Positions 1 through 11,402 of a stretch of 64,000 nt of DNA are shown piece by piece. The stretch comes from Chiua virens (Eukaryota; Basidiomycota; Agaricomycetes; Boletales; Boletaceae): NCBI GenBank assembly GCA_019787685.1, contig JAHNUO010000001.1, positions 2,666,001-2,730,000 on the forward strand, read 5' to 3'. The first letter of the stretch is position 1. Each line of letters opens with the position of its first letter. The notes under the pieces were generated by a model, which was not told where the DNA came from, ran no database searches, and worked only from the letters and a program-made list of their open reading frames with translations. The translations under genes and the position numbers were made by a program.

Positions 1-498
1 GATCGTAAAGAATATCGTTGCACTGGCACGCCTGCCTGCCTACTTTCTCATCTAGCCGTTCGTGATTTTCGAAGTGAACTGGCCTGCCAGTGGAATGGGA
101 CCCCACTGTATGCGACGGATGCGATGAGACACAGGAGAGCGCCGACCACCCAGTCGATATGTAGTGGATTGCGGATTTCTTGCCGATTGATGTTCGAATC
201 ACAACCGGTTTATGCCAAAAGGGTTCAAAGTTGGTCGAGTCTTAAACTGAACTTTGAAATCGAAATTTGAATATTATCATTGTCGAATCTTGTAGTCTAT
301 AGCACCTACATTTCTTCATGATGAGAGGGAAAAAGAACGTAGGAAAGTTGTAGGAAAGGAAGGAATAGCGCGTCGCGTGCCAGTGGGATGTTGGTTTAAG
401 AATGTTCATAGATTTGTGATTCGTGTCTCCGCTCCAGTCCCCGACGCGTGCTAGCTAGGGGGCCTACAAAGGCAAAATCCTTATGTGTCTAGTGGCCA
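1..498. other. Upstream region, no gene seen
   Basis: No coding stretch with recognisable similarity or consistent splice signals was found. It is the presumed 5' flank of the FUN14-family gene that starts at 499. No convincing TATA box was picked out. Confidence 0.4.
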
Positions 499-1244
499 AT
501 GACGTCCTTTATTCTCCATACCAGTTTCAGGCCATGCGTCTGGCAACCAGCCACATTCTTCCAGTCGTCCGTTGCCCGAGCATTTGCACCGTCGAAACGA
601 CTCGGACGTGTTGTCCATCAGGCGAGCGCGCCGCGGATAGCCACGCTACGACGGACACAACGCAGTCTACCTCTGCTCATAATCACGACTGGTGTTGCCG
701 GTGCCGCACTCGGGATTTCATCCTTGAAAATCTCGTCCGCACTTCACTGTGATGGCAAGTGCAGTATAAGCATGCATAATCCGTTCCTCCTGACTGTCTT
801 ATCTTCTAGACGCGCCGCCTCCCTCCAAAGCGCTCCCATCTCCTCCGAAATCGTCTGTCAATGTGTACGAACTGACGTTCGGCACCGTTTGTGGCCTCTC
901 CGCAGGCGTATTTGTTAAGAAGAGCGCATACCTGGTCGCCTACTTCCTCGGCGGGCTGTTTGTCATTCTGCAAGTAGGTTCCATCCACTCACATACACCA
1001 TCAGACCCACTGAACAATTGTACCTCATCCCCAGTGGCTCGGTTCCGTCGACCTCGTCAAGGTAGACTGGGCTCGGATGGCATCTCGATTCGAGAACTTG
1101 TGCTACACGACGGATGCAGTTGGGCACAGGAAACCACCGACTGTCGCGTCGATATGGAAGTGGATCGTGGATTTCCTGACGGCTGATTTTCAACCCAGAG
1201 CGTCATTTATAGCAGGGTTTGCATTGGGACTTAGGGTCGGTTGA
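499..1244 (+). CDS. FUN14-family mitochondrial outer-membrane protein
   Basis: Three exons, about 499-763, 810-973 and 1035-1244, join in frame to 212 residues. The first intron could instead start at 749; both choices keep frame. The FUN14 core is clear: YELTFGTVCGLSAGVFVKK, then a hydrophobic helix (AYLVAYFLGGLFVILQ), then WLGSVDLVKVDW, and a C-terminal hydrophobic stretch ending in FIAGFALGLRVG. The N-terminus is Arg- and Ser-rich, fitting a mitochondrial targeting leader. Family members (FUNDC1 in animals) are integral outer mitochondrial membrane proteins, some acting as mitophagy receptors. No LC3-binding motif was established here, so a mitophagy role is inference only. Confidence 0.85.
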
Positions 1245-1374
1245 AAGACTTGTGTCATTGAATGCGATGTTGGGACTCGATGTCCTAACACTGCTGCTTT
1301 TGGAACGCGGAAGGCGAAGACTACTAGTACGTGAATGGACTATAATACATTATTGTCGGCTTTTTTGCCACTGT

Positions 1375-2202
1375 TTATTCTATCCTGCGCTTCCCGTGTT
1401 TCGCTTTCCGTTTTTCGTCAGCCCACCTCTGATTCTTCCCGCCGCCGCTTGAGATCCACTCCGATACCTGCTCGAACACCCATGCAACATCCTCGACATA
1501 TTGCATTAAGCGCGCATGCTTCGAGTGAGACGGAGAGATATAGAGCGATAACCAAATTATCGCGACTACGATCAAGATCATGCCATTTGATCCCGCGCGG
1601 CAAATCCTTGACCAGTCTGCTGTGGATGGACTGTGCCTCGTGAAAGGCTCGGAATCAATTTGCACCCTCCAAGAGGGTTGGATGGACGACCACCAATATC
1701 GAAACTCGCGGAAAAATTGGGCCGAGTCGAAGATCGGGAGAACTTTATGCGACAAGGGGCGGTGGTTACGCATCCATGTCGAAAAATATTCGGGTCGGTA
1801 TTTGAGTGTCAATTTGTATTCCTCGGCCTAGGGGATCCATTAATCGCAAGAAGAATGTACGCTGAAAGTGCTCACCCGTCCGTCTGGGTCCGGAAAGCCT
1901 AATTTTTCCTGGATCTCTACCCACCGTTTCACAACCGTCTGAACGCCGTCAATCAATGGAACACGCTGAACATAACGGATTACGGCTGAGAACCACGGTG
2001 TAGGACGGGCCTTTATGAGCTCTTTTGCTCGTGTCGAGTCGAAACAAGACGGTCTGCTACTGCATATTATATGGATATATATATATCCTGATTGTAGAAC
2101 ACACCTATCGTTGTCTTCGCCTTCCCGTAACACCTCCACATCCGAGATCGGGACGGGATTCTCGGGGGAAGAGAGCGATGCGAGCTCATCGAAACTAGGC
2201 AT
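1375..2202 (-). CDS. Uncharacterised Agaricomycete protein with one membrane-like segment
   Basis: The ATG is at 2202. Exon 1 reads MPSFDELASLSSPENPVPIS. Introns lie near 2030-2105 (approximate) and at 1828-1875 (GTGAGC donor, CTAG acceptor). The last exon ends at 1375. It is rich in Trp and holds the block DWSRICRAGSNGMILIVVAI, followed by YVEDVAWVFEQVSEWI. From memory this block (Trp, then GSNG, then a hydrophobic run, then a DVxWVL segment) recurs in uncharacterised multicopy proteins of mushroom-forming fungi. No function can be assigned. It is convergent with the FUN14-family gene. Confidence 0.55.
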
Positions 2203-2712
2203 TTAATAGATAAGCATCGCCATTTTCACTCAATGAACGTAAACACATACTCTGAATGATCCAATTCTACCGTCTGCATGGAATATTGTTCCGTTTCATT
2301 GATCTCGTATTCACTGCGGTACGCGGATGTCATTTCCCGCACGATAACAAGATCAGTCCCGCTAGTGCGACGAATTGAGGCTTCTGCCTGCGCGGCTCCG
2401 TCGTCTCTGTTGCCCCTATTCAGGGAAATGTGTCATTTCTACAAAAATCACATTGACGTACGCCGTGCTTTCATCCGACTCATAATCAAGAAGTACAGAA
2501 AGATTGGTGAAGTTGTTCATCGAGAGGGAGGTGAGCAACAAAGACAGATACGAGACATTTTCTGAAAGACTCGGGACTCTTAACAACTGCCCCTATTTTC
2601 TACTTTCCGAATGCGGAAGGAGGAAAAAATGTGTAGCAACTGTAAACTCGATCACCCACGGCATCATACATAGCTTTCCGGGTGATTTTAGCCTACCACC
2701 AAACCAAACGCT
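2203..2712. other. Intergenic spacer between divergent genes
   Basis: This 510-bp spacer separates the uncharacterised minus-strand gene from nop2 on the plus strand, so it should hold both promoters. No coding similarity was seen. Confidence 0.4.
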
Positions 2713-4780
2713 ATGGGAGGCAGAAGGGCAAAGTACAAACAGGGACCGCCAGCACCCCTATCAGATACTCGCTCGTCGTCCAAAAAACTCGGAAAACGCA
2801 AAGCCGAGGTTGATGTCGACGTCGACGACATACCCGACGAGTCTACTCCGAGAGCCGTGAAGCGTGCTAAGGAGACCAAAAAACAAAAGCAACAGCCTGG
2901 GATAGCGCTGGACGGATCGTCTGATACGTCGCCGTCATCGCGAGAAGTATCCCCCGACGCGGATGTGTCCATGTCGAAACCAAACGAATTATGGTCGTCG
3001 GACGAAGACGAGACGTTTGGTGGGGAAGAGTGGGACGGGGAAGAGGAAGAGGAGTTGGGCGAGGAGGTGACGATGGGAAATATGGAGAAGCTGTCGCGGG
3101 CGTTGGATGCTGAAGCCGCCCGAGAAGCGGAACTTGATTTGGAGGAGATACAGAATGCGGCTTTGGCGGGAGAAGAGGATGAAGATACGGGCATGGAAGA
3201 TGACGATGAAGATGGGGGTGAACCTTTCCAATTACCGACTGCCGAGGAAAGGGAGGAAGAAAAACAAGGTGTATCTGACGTGCAAGTAGTACGACGTCGC
3301 ATGCGACATTGCGTCAAGGTGCTCGGCAGCTTCAAAAAGTTTGCAGAAAAGAACAGGTTGGTTTTGTTAGCTTGATGGTGTTGTATGTACTGACTTTTTC
3401 TCTTAGATCACGCTCGGAATATGTGGAACAATTGCTTTCAGATATTGCGAACTATTATGGATACAACGATTTTCTGACCGATAAGTTGTTCCAACTTTTC
3501 CCTGTGGCAGAGGTACGCTGTTTTGGTCTCCCTCTCGTGGAGTATTATCTGAGCCGAAATAGGCCATCGAATTTTTCGAGGCAAACGAGGTCCCTCGACC
3601 GGTCACGATCCGCACAAATACCCTCAAGACACGAAGACGAGATTTAGCCCAAGGATTGATCAATCGGGGTGTCAACCTCGAGCCTATTGGAAAATGGACA
3701 AACGTGGGGCTACAAGTTTTCGAAAGTTCCGTGCCGATTGGTAAGGCGGTGGAATGTACGATATGAGCGTATCTTCACCTGAGGCATTTTCAGGTGCAAC
3801 CCCTGAATACCTGGCCGGTCATTACATGCTTCAGGCCGCATCATCTTTCCTGCCTGTGATCGCTCTCGCTCCGCAGCCTAATGAGCGTGTGCTTGATATG
3901 GCCTCTGCTCCTGGAGGAAAAACGACCCACATCGCTGCGCTTCTTCAAAATACGGGCCACGTATATGCCAATGATGCAAATAAAGCTCGTACGAAAAGCC
4001 TCGCAGCAAACGTGCATCGCATGGGCTGCAAGAACGTGACTATTTGTTCGTATGACGGACGGGAATTTCCTAAAGTCATGGGTGGGTTCGACCGGGTACT
4101 TCTGGATGCGCCATGCAGTGGTACAGGGGTCATCAGCAAAGATTCGAGCGTCAAGGTCAACAAGGTGACATTCATTGTCTCGTGTCATAGTTACTGTCTG
4201 AATTACGTCCCAGTCTGAACGCGACTTTCAATTATTATCCCACCTGCAAAAACAATTGATCCTGTGCGCGATCGACAGTGTCTCTGCCGAGTCCAAGACA
4301 GGCGGATACCTCGTGTACTCTACCTGCTCTGTTACTGTCGACGAGAACGAGGCCGTCGTGGACTATGCGCTACGTAAGCGCTCGAACGTGAAACTGGTCG
4401 ACACAGGCTTGGGATTCGGGCGTGAGGGTTTTACAAAATATCGCGGCAAGATATTCAACCCATCAGTGCAATTAACGCGACGCTTCTACCCGCATGTGCA
4501 CAACATGGATGGTTTCTTTGTTGCCAAATTCAAGGTAGAGAAGCGGTCAAAAGTTCAAACTGTGGGTAAAGTTGCCGATGAAACTGATGTCAAGCCGCCT
4601 GCCGCGGAGCTCGACGTCGGGTTTGATTCTGAAGAAGACAAAGCGTACATAGAAGGTTCGTAGGCTGATTTAACATTTCGCTCATGTCTCTGACCTTTGG
4701 AATTCTGTTACACAGAGGGAAAACGAAGACAGATAAAGGCCAAGGGGCTTCGGGTTCCCCCACGGCGCAAGGCAGAGTAG
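2713..4780 (+). CDS. NOP2: 25S rRNA (cytosine-C5) methyltransferase Nop2 (NSUN1)
   Basis: Six exons (2713-3356, 3407-3512, 3563-3740, 3794-4164, 4214-4655, 4716-4780) join without a frame break to 601 residues. The N-terminal third is highly acidic and Lys-rich, typical of nucleolar proteins. The catalytic half has the SAM site [14 protein letters not shown], motif [12 protein letters not shown] (the product-release Cys of the PC pair) and motif [10 protein letters not shown] (the catalytic Cys of the TC pair). Yeast Nop2 methylates C2870 of 25S rRNA and is essential for 60S subunit assembly. The short basic final exon ([11 protein letters not shown]) may extend the nucleolar signal. Family assignment is secure; the exact target base is inferred from yeast. 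Confidence 0.95.
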
Positions 4781-6118
4781 AAGACAAACCCAGGGACTCT
4801 GTCATGTCTGTCTTTAAGAGCGTCGGTTGTGGTCGGCAACAGCTTCATGTAGGATGAGATTTGAAATGATGCCGGCACATTGGATGGGTGATTTCGATTG
4901 CAATTGCTCCGGATACACACCAGAATTCAGTAAGAGCATGCCAGTACTATCTATCATAGAGGGCAAAGCGACCGAACACGTTCGTAAGGCAAAGGCTGAT
5001 GTGATTGGGGGTTCACAAGCCCCGGAGCCAAAGGGCCGAACGCGAAGCTCGGAGATGGGTGGGCGCATGAAATTAAGGCTCCGGAGAGGGTAATTACATA
5101 AGTAGAAGGAAGATTGATGGGTTTCAAGGAAAGACCCGGTGGATGGTATTATGAATTACCGCATCAAGGATAAGTTGAGTCAGGAATTGTAGATAGAGGG
5201 ATAGCGTGGAAGGAGTGGAAGGAAGGGAAGCGGGGTGGGTATACGTAGGAATGATGGGTGGTAAGGGACGCGAGAGGATGATAAAATTTTGTAAAGTGTA
5301 TCAGGATAACCATGGCTACAGGGATCAGGCGTTCTCACCAGTGCAAGATGGTCCGGTCTTGGCGTTGCGCCAGTTGATATCAGTGATATTAGTGACCGCC
5401 AAGTAGTCAGTACTACGAGCCAATCCGATGGCAAGGATGGTTGAAGCGGGCAGACTAGAAGTGAGTAGGGTACGTAGGGATGATGTTTCTCGGCTATAAT
5501 ATGCCTTGCAAGTCTCACGGGGGCGATAAGAATAGGAAATGAAGGTGCTAGTGAAACGTCGTCTCATGGGCATGTGACAACACGACGTGACCCCCCTGGC
5601 TCCTGTCTGCTTGCAGATTTGAAAATGTCGCGATCGGCAACGAACGAATTCGGCAATGACGTGATCCGGTCATGCTTTTTTCGTGTCATCCTTGTTTGGA
5701 CACGTGTGGCGATCTGCCACCGCACGGACCACCTCCGCCTCCCTCAGCGGTGTTTTCCTTACCGTCTCGTCTTCCAGTCTCGCGTATTCTTGTCCTCGCC
5801 ATCTTACAAGCGCCTTCTGAGGTTGCACGTGCTATAAAAGGTTAAAACGCGGTGGTTAGCGACCACCCAACAATTAGGTCAGTGTTTTTGTTTGGCGCGT
5901 AAGCGGAGCCAAATAGGGATAAGAGGGGCGCGAATTTGCTCTTAACCGTATCTCTTCCTCTCTCTCTTACTTCTCTCTAAGCCAACGGCCAAGCGTTGCG
6001 TAGCACGCACTTCTCTCTCTTGTCTTTTATAGTTTTTTCATGTCCGTATCCCCCCTCTCTCTTCTCTCCTCTTCCTAATCATTCCCTTCCACAGCTCACA
6101 TTCGCATTTCTTGCAATA
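4781..6118. other. Long intergenic region, promoter of the Ala/Glu/Pro-rich gene
   Basis: This 1.34-kb stretch has several open frames in both strands, but none has recognisable similarity or coherent splicing. Close to the next gene it looks like a strong promoter: a TATAAAAGG element near 5833-5841, then a pyrimidine-rich tract (repeated CTCTCT, about 5950-6070) just before the ATG. CT-rich tracts upstream of the start are common in highly expressed fungal genes. Confidence 0.5.
5833..5841 (+). promoter_or_regulatory. TATA box candidate
   Basis: The sequence TATAAAAGG lies about 280 bp upstream of the ATG at 6119 and is followed by CT-rich runs. It is the best TATA-like element in this interval. 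The transcription start is not known, so the spacing cannot be tested from sequence alone. Confidence 0.45.
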
Positions 6119-7275
6119 ATGTCTGCTACCGAGGCCACCGTTGTTGCTGTCCCCGAGGAAGTCAAGCCTGTTGACACCCCTGCCGAAGAGCCCACTCCTG
6201 CCACCACCGAGGCTCTCGCTGCTGAGCAACCCGCTCCTGCCACTGAGGAGGTTGCTCCTGCCACCGTATGCTCCTTTCACTTTCTTTTGTGTAAAGCCCC
6301 TCACCTTTTTTTCTTGAGCAGGAGGCACCGAAGGAAGAAGAGACCAAGGCCCCTGTGAGTCTTCCACAATACGACGCGAGTGGCATTCACATTGATCTCC
6401 TACCTCATTTAGGAGCCTGCTGCTGAGACTGCCACTGAAGCACCTGCAGAGCCTGCACCCGAGGCCTCTGCTGCTGAGCCCGCTAAAGAAGAAGCTAAGA
6501 CCGTAAATAAATTTCTCGCTACTTTTAGTGCCACTTTTAAATTGATTTTTTTTTGTTTCCAGGAAGCACCTGTTGAGGCTGCCAAGGAGGAAAGGCCAAA
6601 GAGCCCCGGCTTCCTCGCCAAGATCCTTGCTCCGTTCAAGGGGGTCAAGGTCCCCAAGAGCCCCAAAAAGGAAAAGAAGAAGGATGAAGTGCGTATTCTC
6701 GTGTACATCCAGTGATTGTTCGTGACAATTGTTTCCTAGGTGGAGCCCGCTGCTACCTCTTCTGATGAAGCTTCTCCTGCCGAGGCGAAGCCCGAGGAAC
6801 TTGCAAAGGTAGAGGAGGCTCCCGCAGTTACCGCCGAGGAGACTCCTGCTGTTGAGCCCGTCAAGGAAACTGAGACTGCTCCTGTTGTTGAGGAAGCCCC
6901 AGCTACTTCTGCGGAGCCCGCTGCCGAGTCTGCCCCGGCCGAGGCTTCCGCTGCAGAGCCTGCCAAAGACGAAAAGGTATGTTACTTTGTAGGTAATGCC
7001 TGATCATCACTGATGGATATCTCCAGGTCGAAGAAAAGAAGGAAAAAGATATCAAGGCCATCAAAGTCAGCCGCCGTATATCAGCGCGCGTGACCGACTT
7101 CTTCAAGCCTAAGAAGCTGGGACCCAATGCGCCTGCAAAGGTTGACGAAAACCCTCCTGTGATTGATGAGCCCACTCCTCTGCCACCTTTGGAGAATCCT
7201 GTCGCCGCTGAACCACCAGCGGAAACATCTGAACCTGCGCCCGCCGCCGCCCCTGTCATCGCTGCTGCTGCATAA
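6119..7275 (+). CDS. Ala/Glu/Pro-rich protein with short conserved basic islands
   Basis: Six exons (6119-6265, 6322-6354, 6413-6502, 6563-6688, 6740-6976, 7027-7275), all phase 0, give 293 residues. Most of the protein is low-complexity A/E/P/T, for example EPAAETATEAPAEPAPEASA. Two islands differ: PGFLAKILAPFKGVKVPKSP followed by a Lys-rich run, and IKVSRRISARVTDFFKPKK. The islands look like short amphipathic or basic binding motifs set in a disordered acidic chain. No domain is recognised. CT-rich promoter tracts and the TATA box suggest high expression. Every intron falls between codons, so exons could be skipped without loss of frame. Confidence 0.75.
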
Positions 7276-7686
7276 GTTAGTTTCAAACCAGCGGTAATAA
7301 TGACGACACGAGCTTCAATATCTTCTTTCTCCCTTTGGTATGTCATTTGTGGACTATTTACACCACTGTGACTGCGGATTTCTTCCCTTCTGTTTATGAC
7401 CTTTTCCTTTTCTAATACTCTACGCGTTGGATGTGGTTTTGCTTTAACTTGACGACTCCCCTCATCATGACTACTGCGATCCGTGTCTTCACTGGCTAAT
7501 GGCGATTCATCTGATTTGATACCCTCTACTTTGCACGCGGTGGATCGAATTTGCATGTCACACAAGTCCCTTGTAATTGAATATGGAGGGCTGCCCGAAA
7601 GTGCTTAAGTGAGCTATGACTCGACTGCATGTACAAATTTGTCATTGTCGCGGGTGTTTAGTGGATTCTTCTGCCAACTTGTCTCT
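7276..7686. other. Intergenic spacer
   Basis: This 411-bp stretch follows the Ala/Glu/Pro-rich gene and precedes the eIF2B epsilon start codon. It carries the T-rich 3' flank of the former and the presumed promoter of the latter. No coding similarity was seen. Confidence 0.4.
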
Positions 7687-10669
7687 ATGGCCCCCAAATC
7701 CTCTGCCGTCGCTAAAGAACGATTAGTTGTCGATGAGGAAGTCCTTCAAGCAGTAGTGCTCGCAGATAGCTTCAACAAACGATTTGCGCCTCTGACCAGA
7801 CACAAGCCGAGGGTAATGCTCACTCGCACCGCTTATGGGCTCATTGATCACAACCACCAGTGTCTACTCCCCATCTGTAACGCACCCCTTCTTGACTGGA
7901 CATTTGAAAGCCTTGCCCTAGCTGGCGTCCAGGAGATATTCGTCATATGTCGTTCACACGCCGAACTTGTCAAGGCTGCGATAAAGTCGGCGTGATCTCA
8001 ATCTCCCCCAGGTCTCTTTGATTGATTTCTACCCATTGAATAGAAACTCCAAGTGGTCCAAGCCCAGTACAGGCCTGAAGATTGTCCCGATCGTCACTTC
8101 CAAGGAGACGTTCTCTCCTGGCGATGCCATGCGAGATATCTATACCCATGGGATCATCACCTCCGACTTTGTGCTCGTCACGGGTGATCTTGTCAGCAAC
8201 GTCCGCATCGATGAGGTCGTTCGCGTTCATAAAGAACGTCGGAAGACGAACAAGGACGCCATTATGACCATGGTCGTGAAAGAGAGCAGTGCACACCATC
8301 GGACTCGGTGCGTTCTCTGTTTGCACGGCATGGTCGTCCAAAGCTGACATGGTGTGGCGGGCACGGGTTTCAGATCGCGAGGTGACTCTGCCGTGTTCGT
8401 ACTCGATCCGGAGACGTCCGAGTGTCTGCATTACGAGCCCGTCACTGGCTACCCGCCCAAGAAATACGCCAATATTCCACGGGAGATCCTTACTGAGCAT
8501 CCGGAAGTTGACATTCGGAACGATCTCATCGACTGTTCGATTGATGTCTGCTCTGTCGAGGTGCGTGTGCCTTGCTCGGCCTGCTACAATCGGTGACTCC
8601 CCGACGTTGACTTGCGCACACGGCAGATCCCGTCGTTATTCCAAGACAACTTTGATTACGGGGACATTCGAAGAGATTTCGTGCATGGTGTCCTCACTTC
8701 CGACTTACTTATGAAGAATATCTATTGTTACATTGCAAAGGACGGGTATGCAGCCCGGGTCAAGGATACCAAGAGCTACGATTCGATCAGGTGCGTTCTC
8801 GCGCCGCCTTTGCTTCCATCCACTGATTCGGACGTATATTTAGCAAAGACATATTATCGAGATGGACGTTTCCGCTCGTTCCGGATGATAACCATCCGAG
8901 CGGACACGCATACGAACATCTCCGCGGAAACAAGTATATCGCGGCAGACGGCTCCGTCTCGCTTTCCAGGTGCGTTCACATGATCCGTCACGACGTAACG
9001 CCCAGTTCTCACAACGGTGCCGTCACCGCAGAACGTGCAGAATCGGCAACCAGACGCTCATCGGATCAAAATGCCAGATCGCGGACAATGCCCAGATCAT
9101 TGGTTCTGTTCTCGGGCAACGGTGTGTCATTGGCGCGGGTTCGGTCGTGCGAAATGCGTACTTGTTTGATGGGGTCGTTGTCGGTCCGGGGTGTGTGATC
9201 GAGTGTAGCATCATCGGGGCTGGGGTACAGATCAAGGAGATGAGTCAGATTGAGAGGGGGTGTTTGATTGCTGACAAGGTCACGGTCGGGCCTCGAGCCA
9301 GATTAGAACCCTTCCAGAAACTGTTGAAGAAAAGCCAAGTTGAGGAGGAGGATGAGGATGAAGATGAAGATGAAGATGATGAGGATGAAGGCGAGGATGA
9401 CGAAGCAGACGACGAAGCGGAAGAGGACGATGAAAATGTGGACGAGAGCGGGGAAGAGGAGGAGGATTCCGACTACGAAGAAGTTGAAGCTGGTAAGTAC
9501 CCATCAAAATGATACGACTATCTTGGCCTCATGTCTTCGGCTTAGACCAAGATCCCGCTGCGCTGGAGAAACTCGGGCCAGAATCCAATGGGATTATATG
9601 GCCTGAGCCCAAAGTCGACGAGGATGAAGACATTGATGAGGTCGAGCACCCCACCAACCAGCGACTTATGCGCATTGGTATGCTTTCTCCTGTACGGTTT
9701 ACAGCGCATATAGGCTTATTCCATTTGCTCGACTTCATGACCAGGCGACGATGCGTCAGACCTCGTATTGTCAGATCCAGGTTCAGTTACTTCCTCGGAA
9801 GCAGAATCCGAGTCTGAGCTGGTCGACGACGAGGATGATCGGATCGGAGGCTTCAGTGCGGCATCGTCCTCGACGTCACTTCCTCTGAGCGCCCCGTCCA
9901 ACCTCGTCGCGCAAGCAGACTCTGCTGCCATCTCTGAATTCCAACACGAGGTCAGGCAGTCGCTGGACCGTGCGTTTGCCGAGGGCCACTCTGTCGACAA
10001 TGCCGCCGTGGAGCTCAAGACGCTTAGAATGGCGAGCAACGTTCCGCTGCGGTTGGTCAGGGAAGCGGTGGTGGCTGCGATTGTGAGCCGGATCAAGATT
10101 GTCGAAGGCGGTGGGCTGCCGCAGCGACAAGAGATCACCGCCATGGTTAGCAGATGGGGCGAGCTTATTGATAAGATTGGTGGCGTGGACTGCAGTGGAG
10201 ACTATTGAGATCTTACAGGCAAGTGATGGCGCAAAGACGGACTGCAACGTGACACTTGATAACAATTGCTGCGTAGGAGTACTGCGCATCGTCAGACCGA
10301 TTGCCTCTTTTCGGACAGATTCTTGCTGCCCTCTACCAGGAAGACATCGTGGAGGAAGATGACATCCGGACTGTGGCATAAGAAACCGAGTGCACAAGGC
10401 GAGGGGGTGAAACCTCCAGCATCTCAGGATAACTTTAAGAAGTGTTGGACTGTAGGAGCCCACATGATCAAACAGTTTGACGAACAGGAGAGCGAGGAGG
10501 AATCTGAGGAAGACTCCGACAAGGATGCCAAGCCGGCTAGTATGGCTGCTCCGCAGCCAACCTCGGGGATGAGGAAGAGGACGACGAGGATGACGACGAG
10601 GATGACGAAGATGAAGATGAAGACGACGAAGACGACGACGAGCGTGACGAGGACGAGGAACACAAGTAG
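7687..10669 (+). CDS. GCD6: Translation initiation factor eIF2B subunit epsilon (Gcd6), with 3' frame breaks
   Basis: This is the catalytic subunit of eIF2B, the GDP-GTP exchange factor for eIF2. Exons 7687-7812, 7861-7991, 8044-8307, 8374-8560, 8627-8790, 8844-8969, 9032-9492, 9546-9677 and 9745 onward read in frame. The nucleotidyltransferase-like part begins LQAVVLADSFNKRFAPL. Left-handed beta-helix hexapeptides follow (NQTLIGSKCQIADNAQIIGS, CVIGAGSVV), then an acidic linker. The C-terminal W2/HEAT catalytic part (RWGELIDKIGG, VETIEILQ, FGQILAALYQEDIVEEDDI, an acidic tail ending HK) lies in three successive frames. Apparent one-base breaks fall near 10191, 10373 and 10567. A GC-AG intron (10219-10276) sits inside this part. 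The gene is essential in yeast, so consensus indels are more likely than decay. Confidence 0.9.
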
Positions 10670-10799
10670 CTCATGTAACATTATACAGCATTCATAGACA
10701 ATATCATCCAAAGTCCAATCCTGTCCGTATGCGCATCCAAACAACACTCGTTAACATACTATGGCGTAAACTGACGTGAGGTCATGTACGTTCGTCGTG

Positions 10800-11243
10800 T
10801 TAATATTTCAGTATAATGTAGAGTGCTGTCCGACGGTCCTCAGTCAAATGATCGGAAAGGGTATAAACGTGAGTCCTACCGTGGATGACGCCAGGCCTTG
10901 GGTTCCAAGGTACGTCATTCAACGAAATTCTGTGAAAAGTGGGGTACTCACAGCCAGCCGAGAATCGTTAGACAAATATTGATGAGCTATCAAGGACGGA
11001 GATGAGTAACGCTGTAGACGTAAGTTGTGAAATAGTGATGACGCACGACATCAGCGCCGCATCCTCGCTCGAGGAAGACCCCTAGTGGGGGCAAGATGAA
11101 GGCAAAACTTCAAGAAACGTTTGAGCTGGTCCTCGTGACGTTCTCGTTCGACTTACATGATCTAGTACGGCAAGGTTGAGGAGAAAAATCAAGTAAGATA
11201 AGGATGGACTCGCCTTGCAAACATCGGATGCAGTGAGAGGCAT
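10800..11243 (-). CDS. PMP3: Plasma membrane proteolipid 3 (Pmp3/UPF0057), six exons with a 5-nt microexon
   Basis: The exons are 11214-11243, 11157-11161 (five bases, ATCAT), 11047-11107, 10952-10986, 10880-10896 and 10800-10825. They total 174 nt, exactly 57 residues plus stop, the usual Pmp3 length. The product starts MPLTASDVCK, continues LPPLGVFLERGCGAD and ends VIHALYIILKY, with two hydrophobic helices. Intron 1 has a GC donor (GCGAGT); the others are GT-AG. Only this exon set keeps frame and restores the conserved residues around the microexon. Pmp3 is a tiny membrane protein that influences membrane potential and salt tolerance in yeast. Every exon is far below usual gene-caller limits, so automated annotation could easily miss it. 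Confidence 0.93.
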
Positions 11244-11402
11244 TTTGCGGGATGATATGGGAAGGAGAAAAACGGGGATTCCTGACACGCGAGGGCGGCT
11301 TCTGAATTTATACTCCCCCCGACAACCGTGCTTCACACTAGGGTATCTCTAAATGACGTCATATGGAATGCGTAGTTCATGGCTGTGCTACTTAGCACCA
11401 TG

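Noticed and set aside
5180..5518. A 112-codon open frame on the minus strand upstream of the Ala/Glu/Pro-rich gene
   Set aside because: There is no recognised similarity, and the composition matches the surrounding non-coding sequence.
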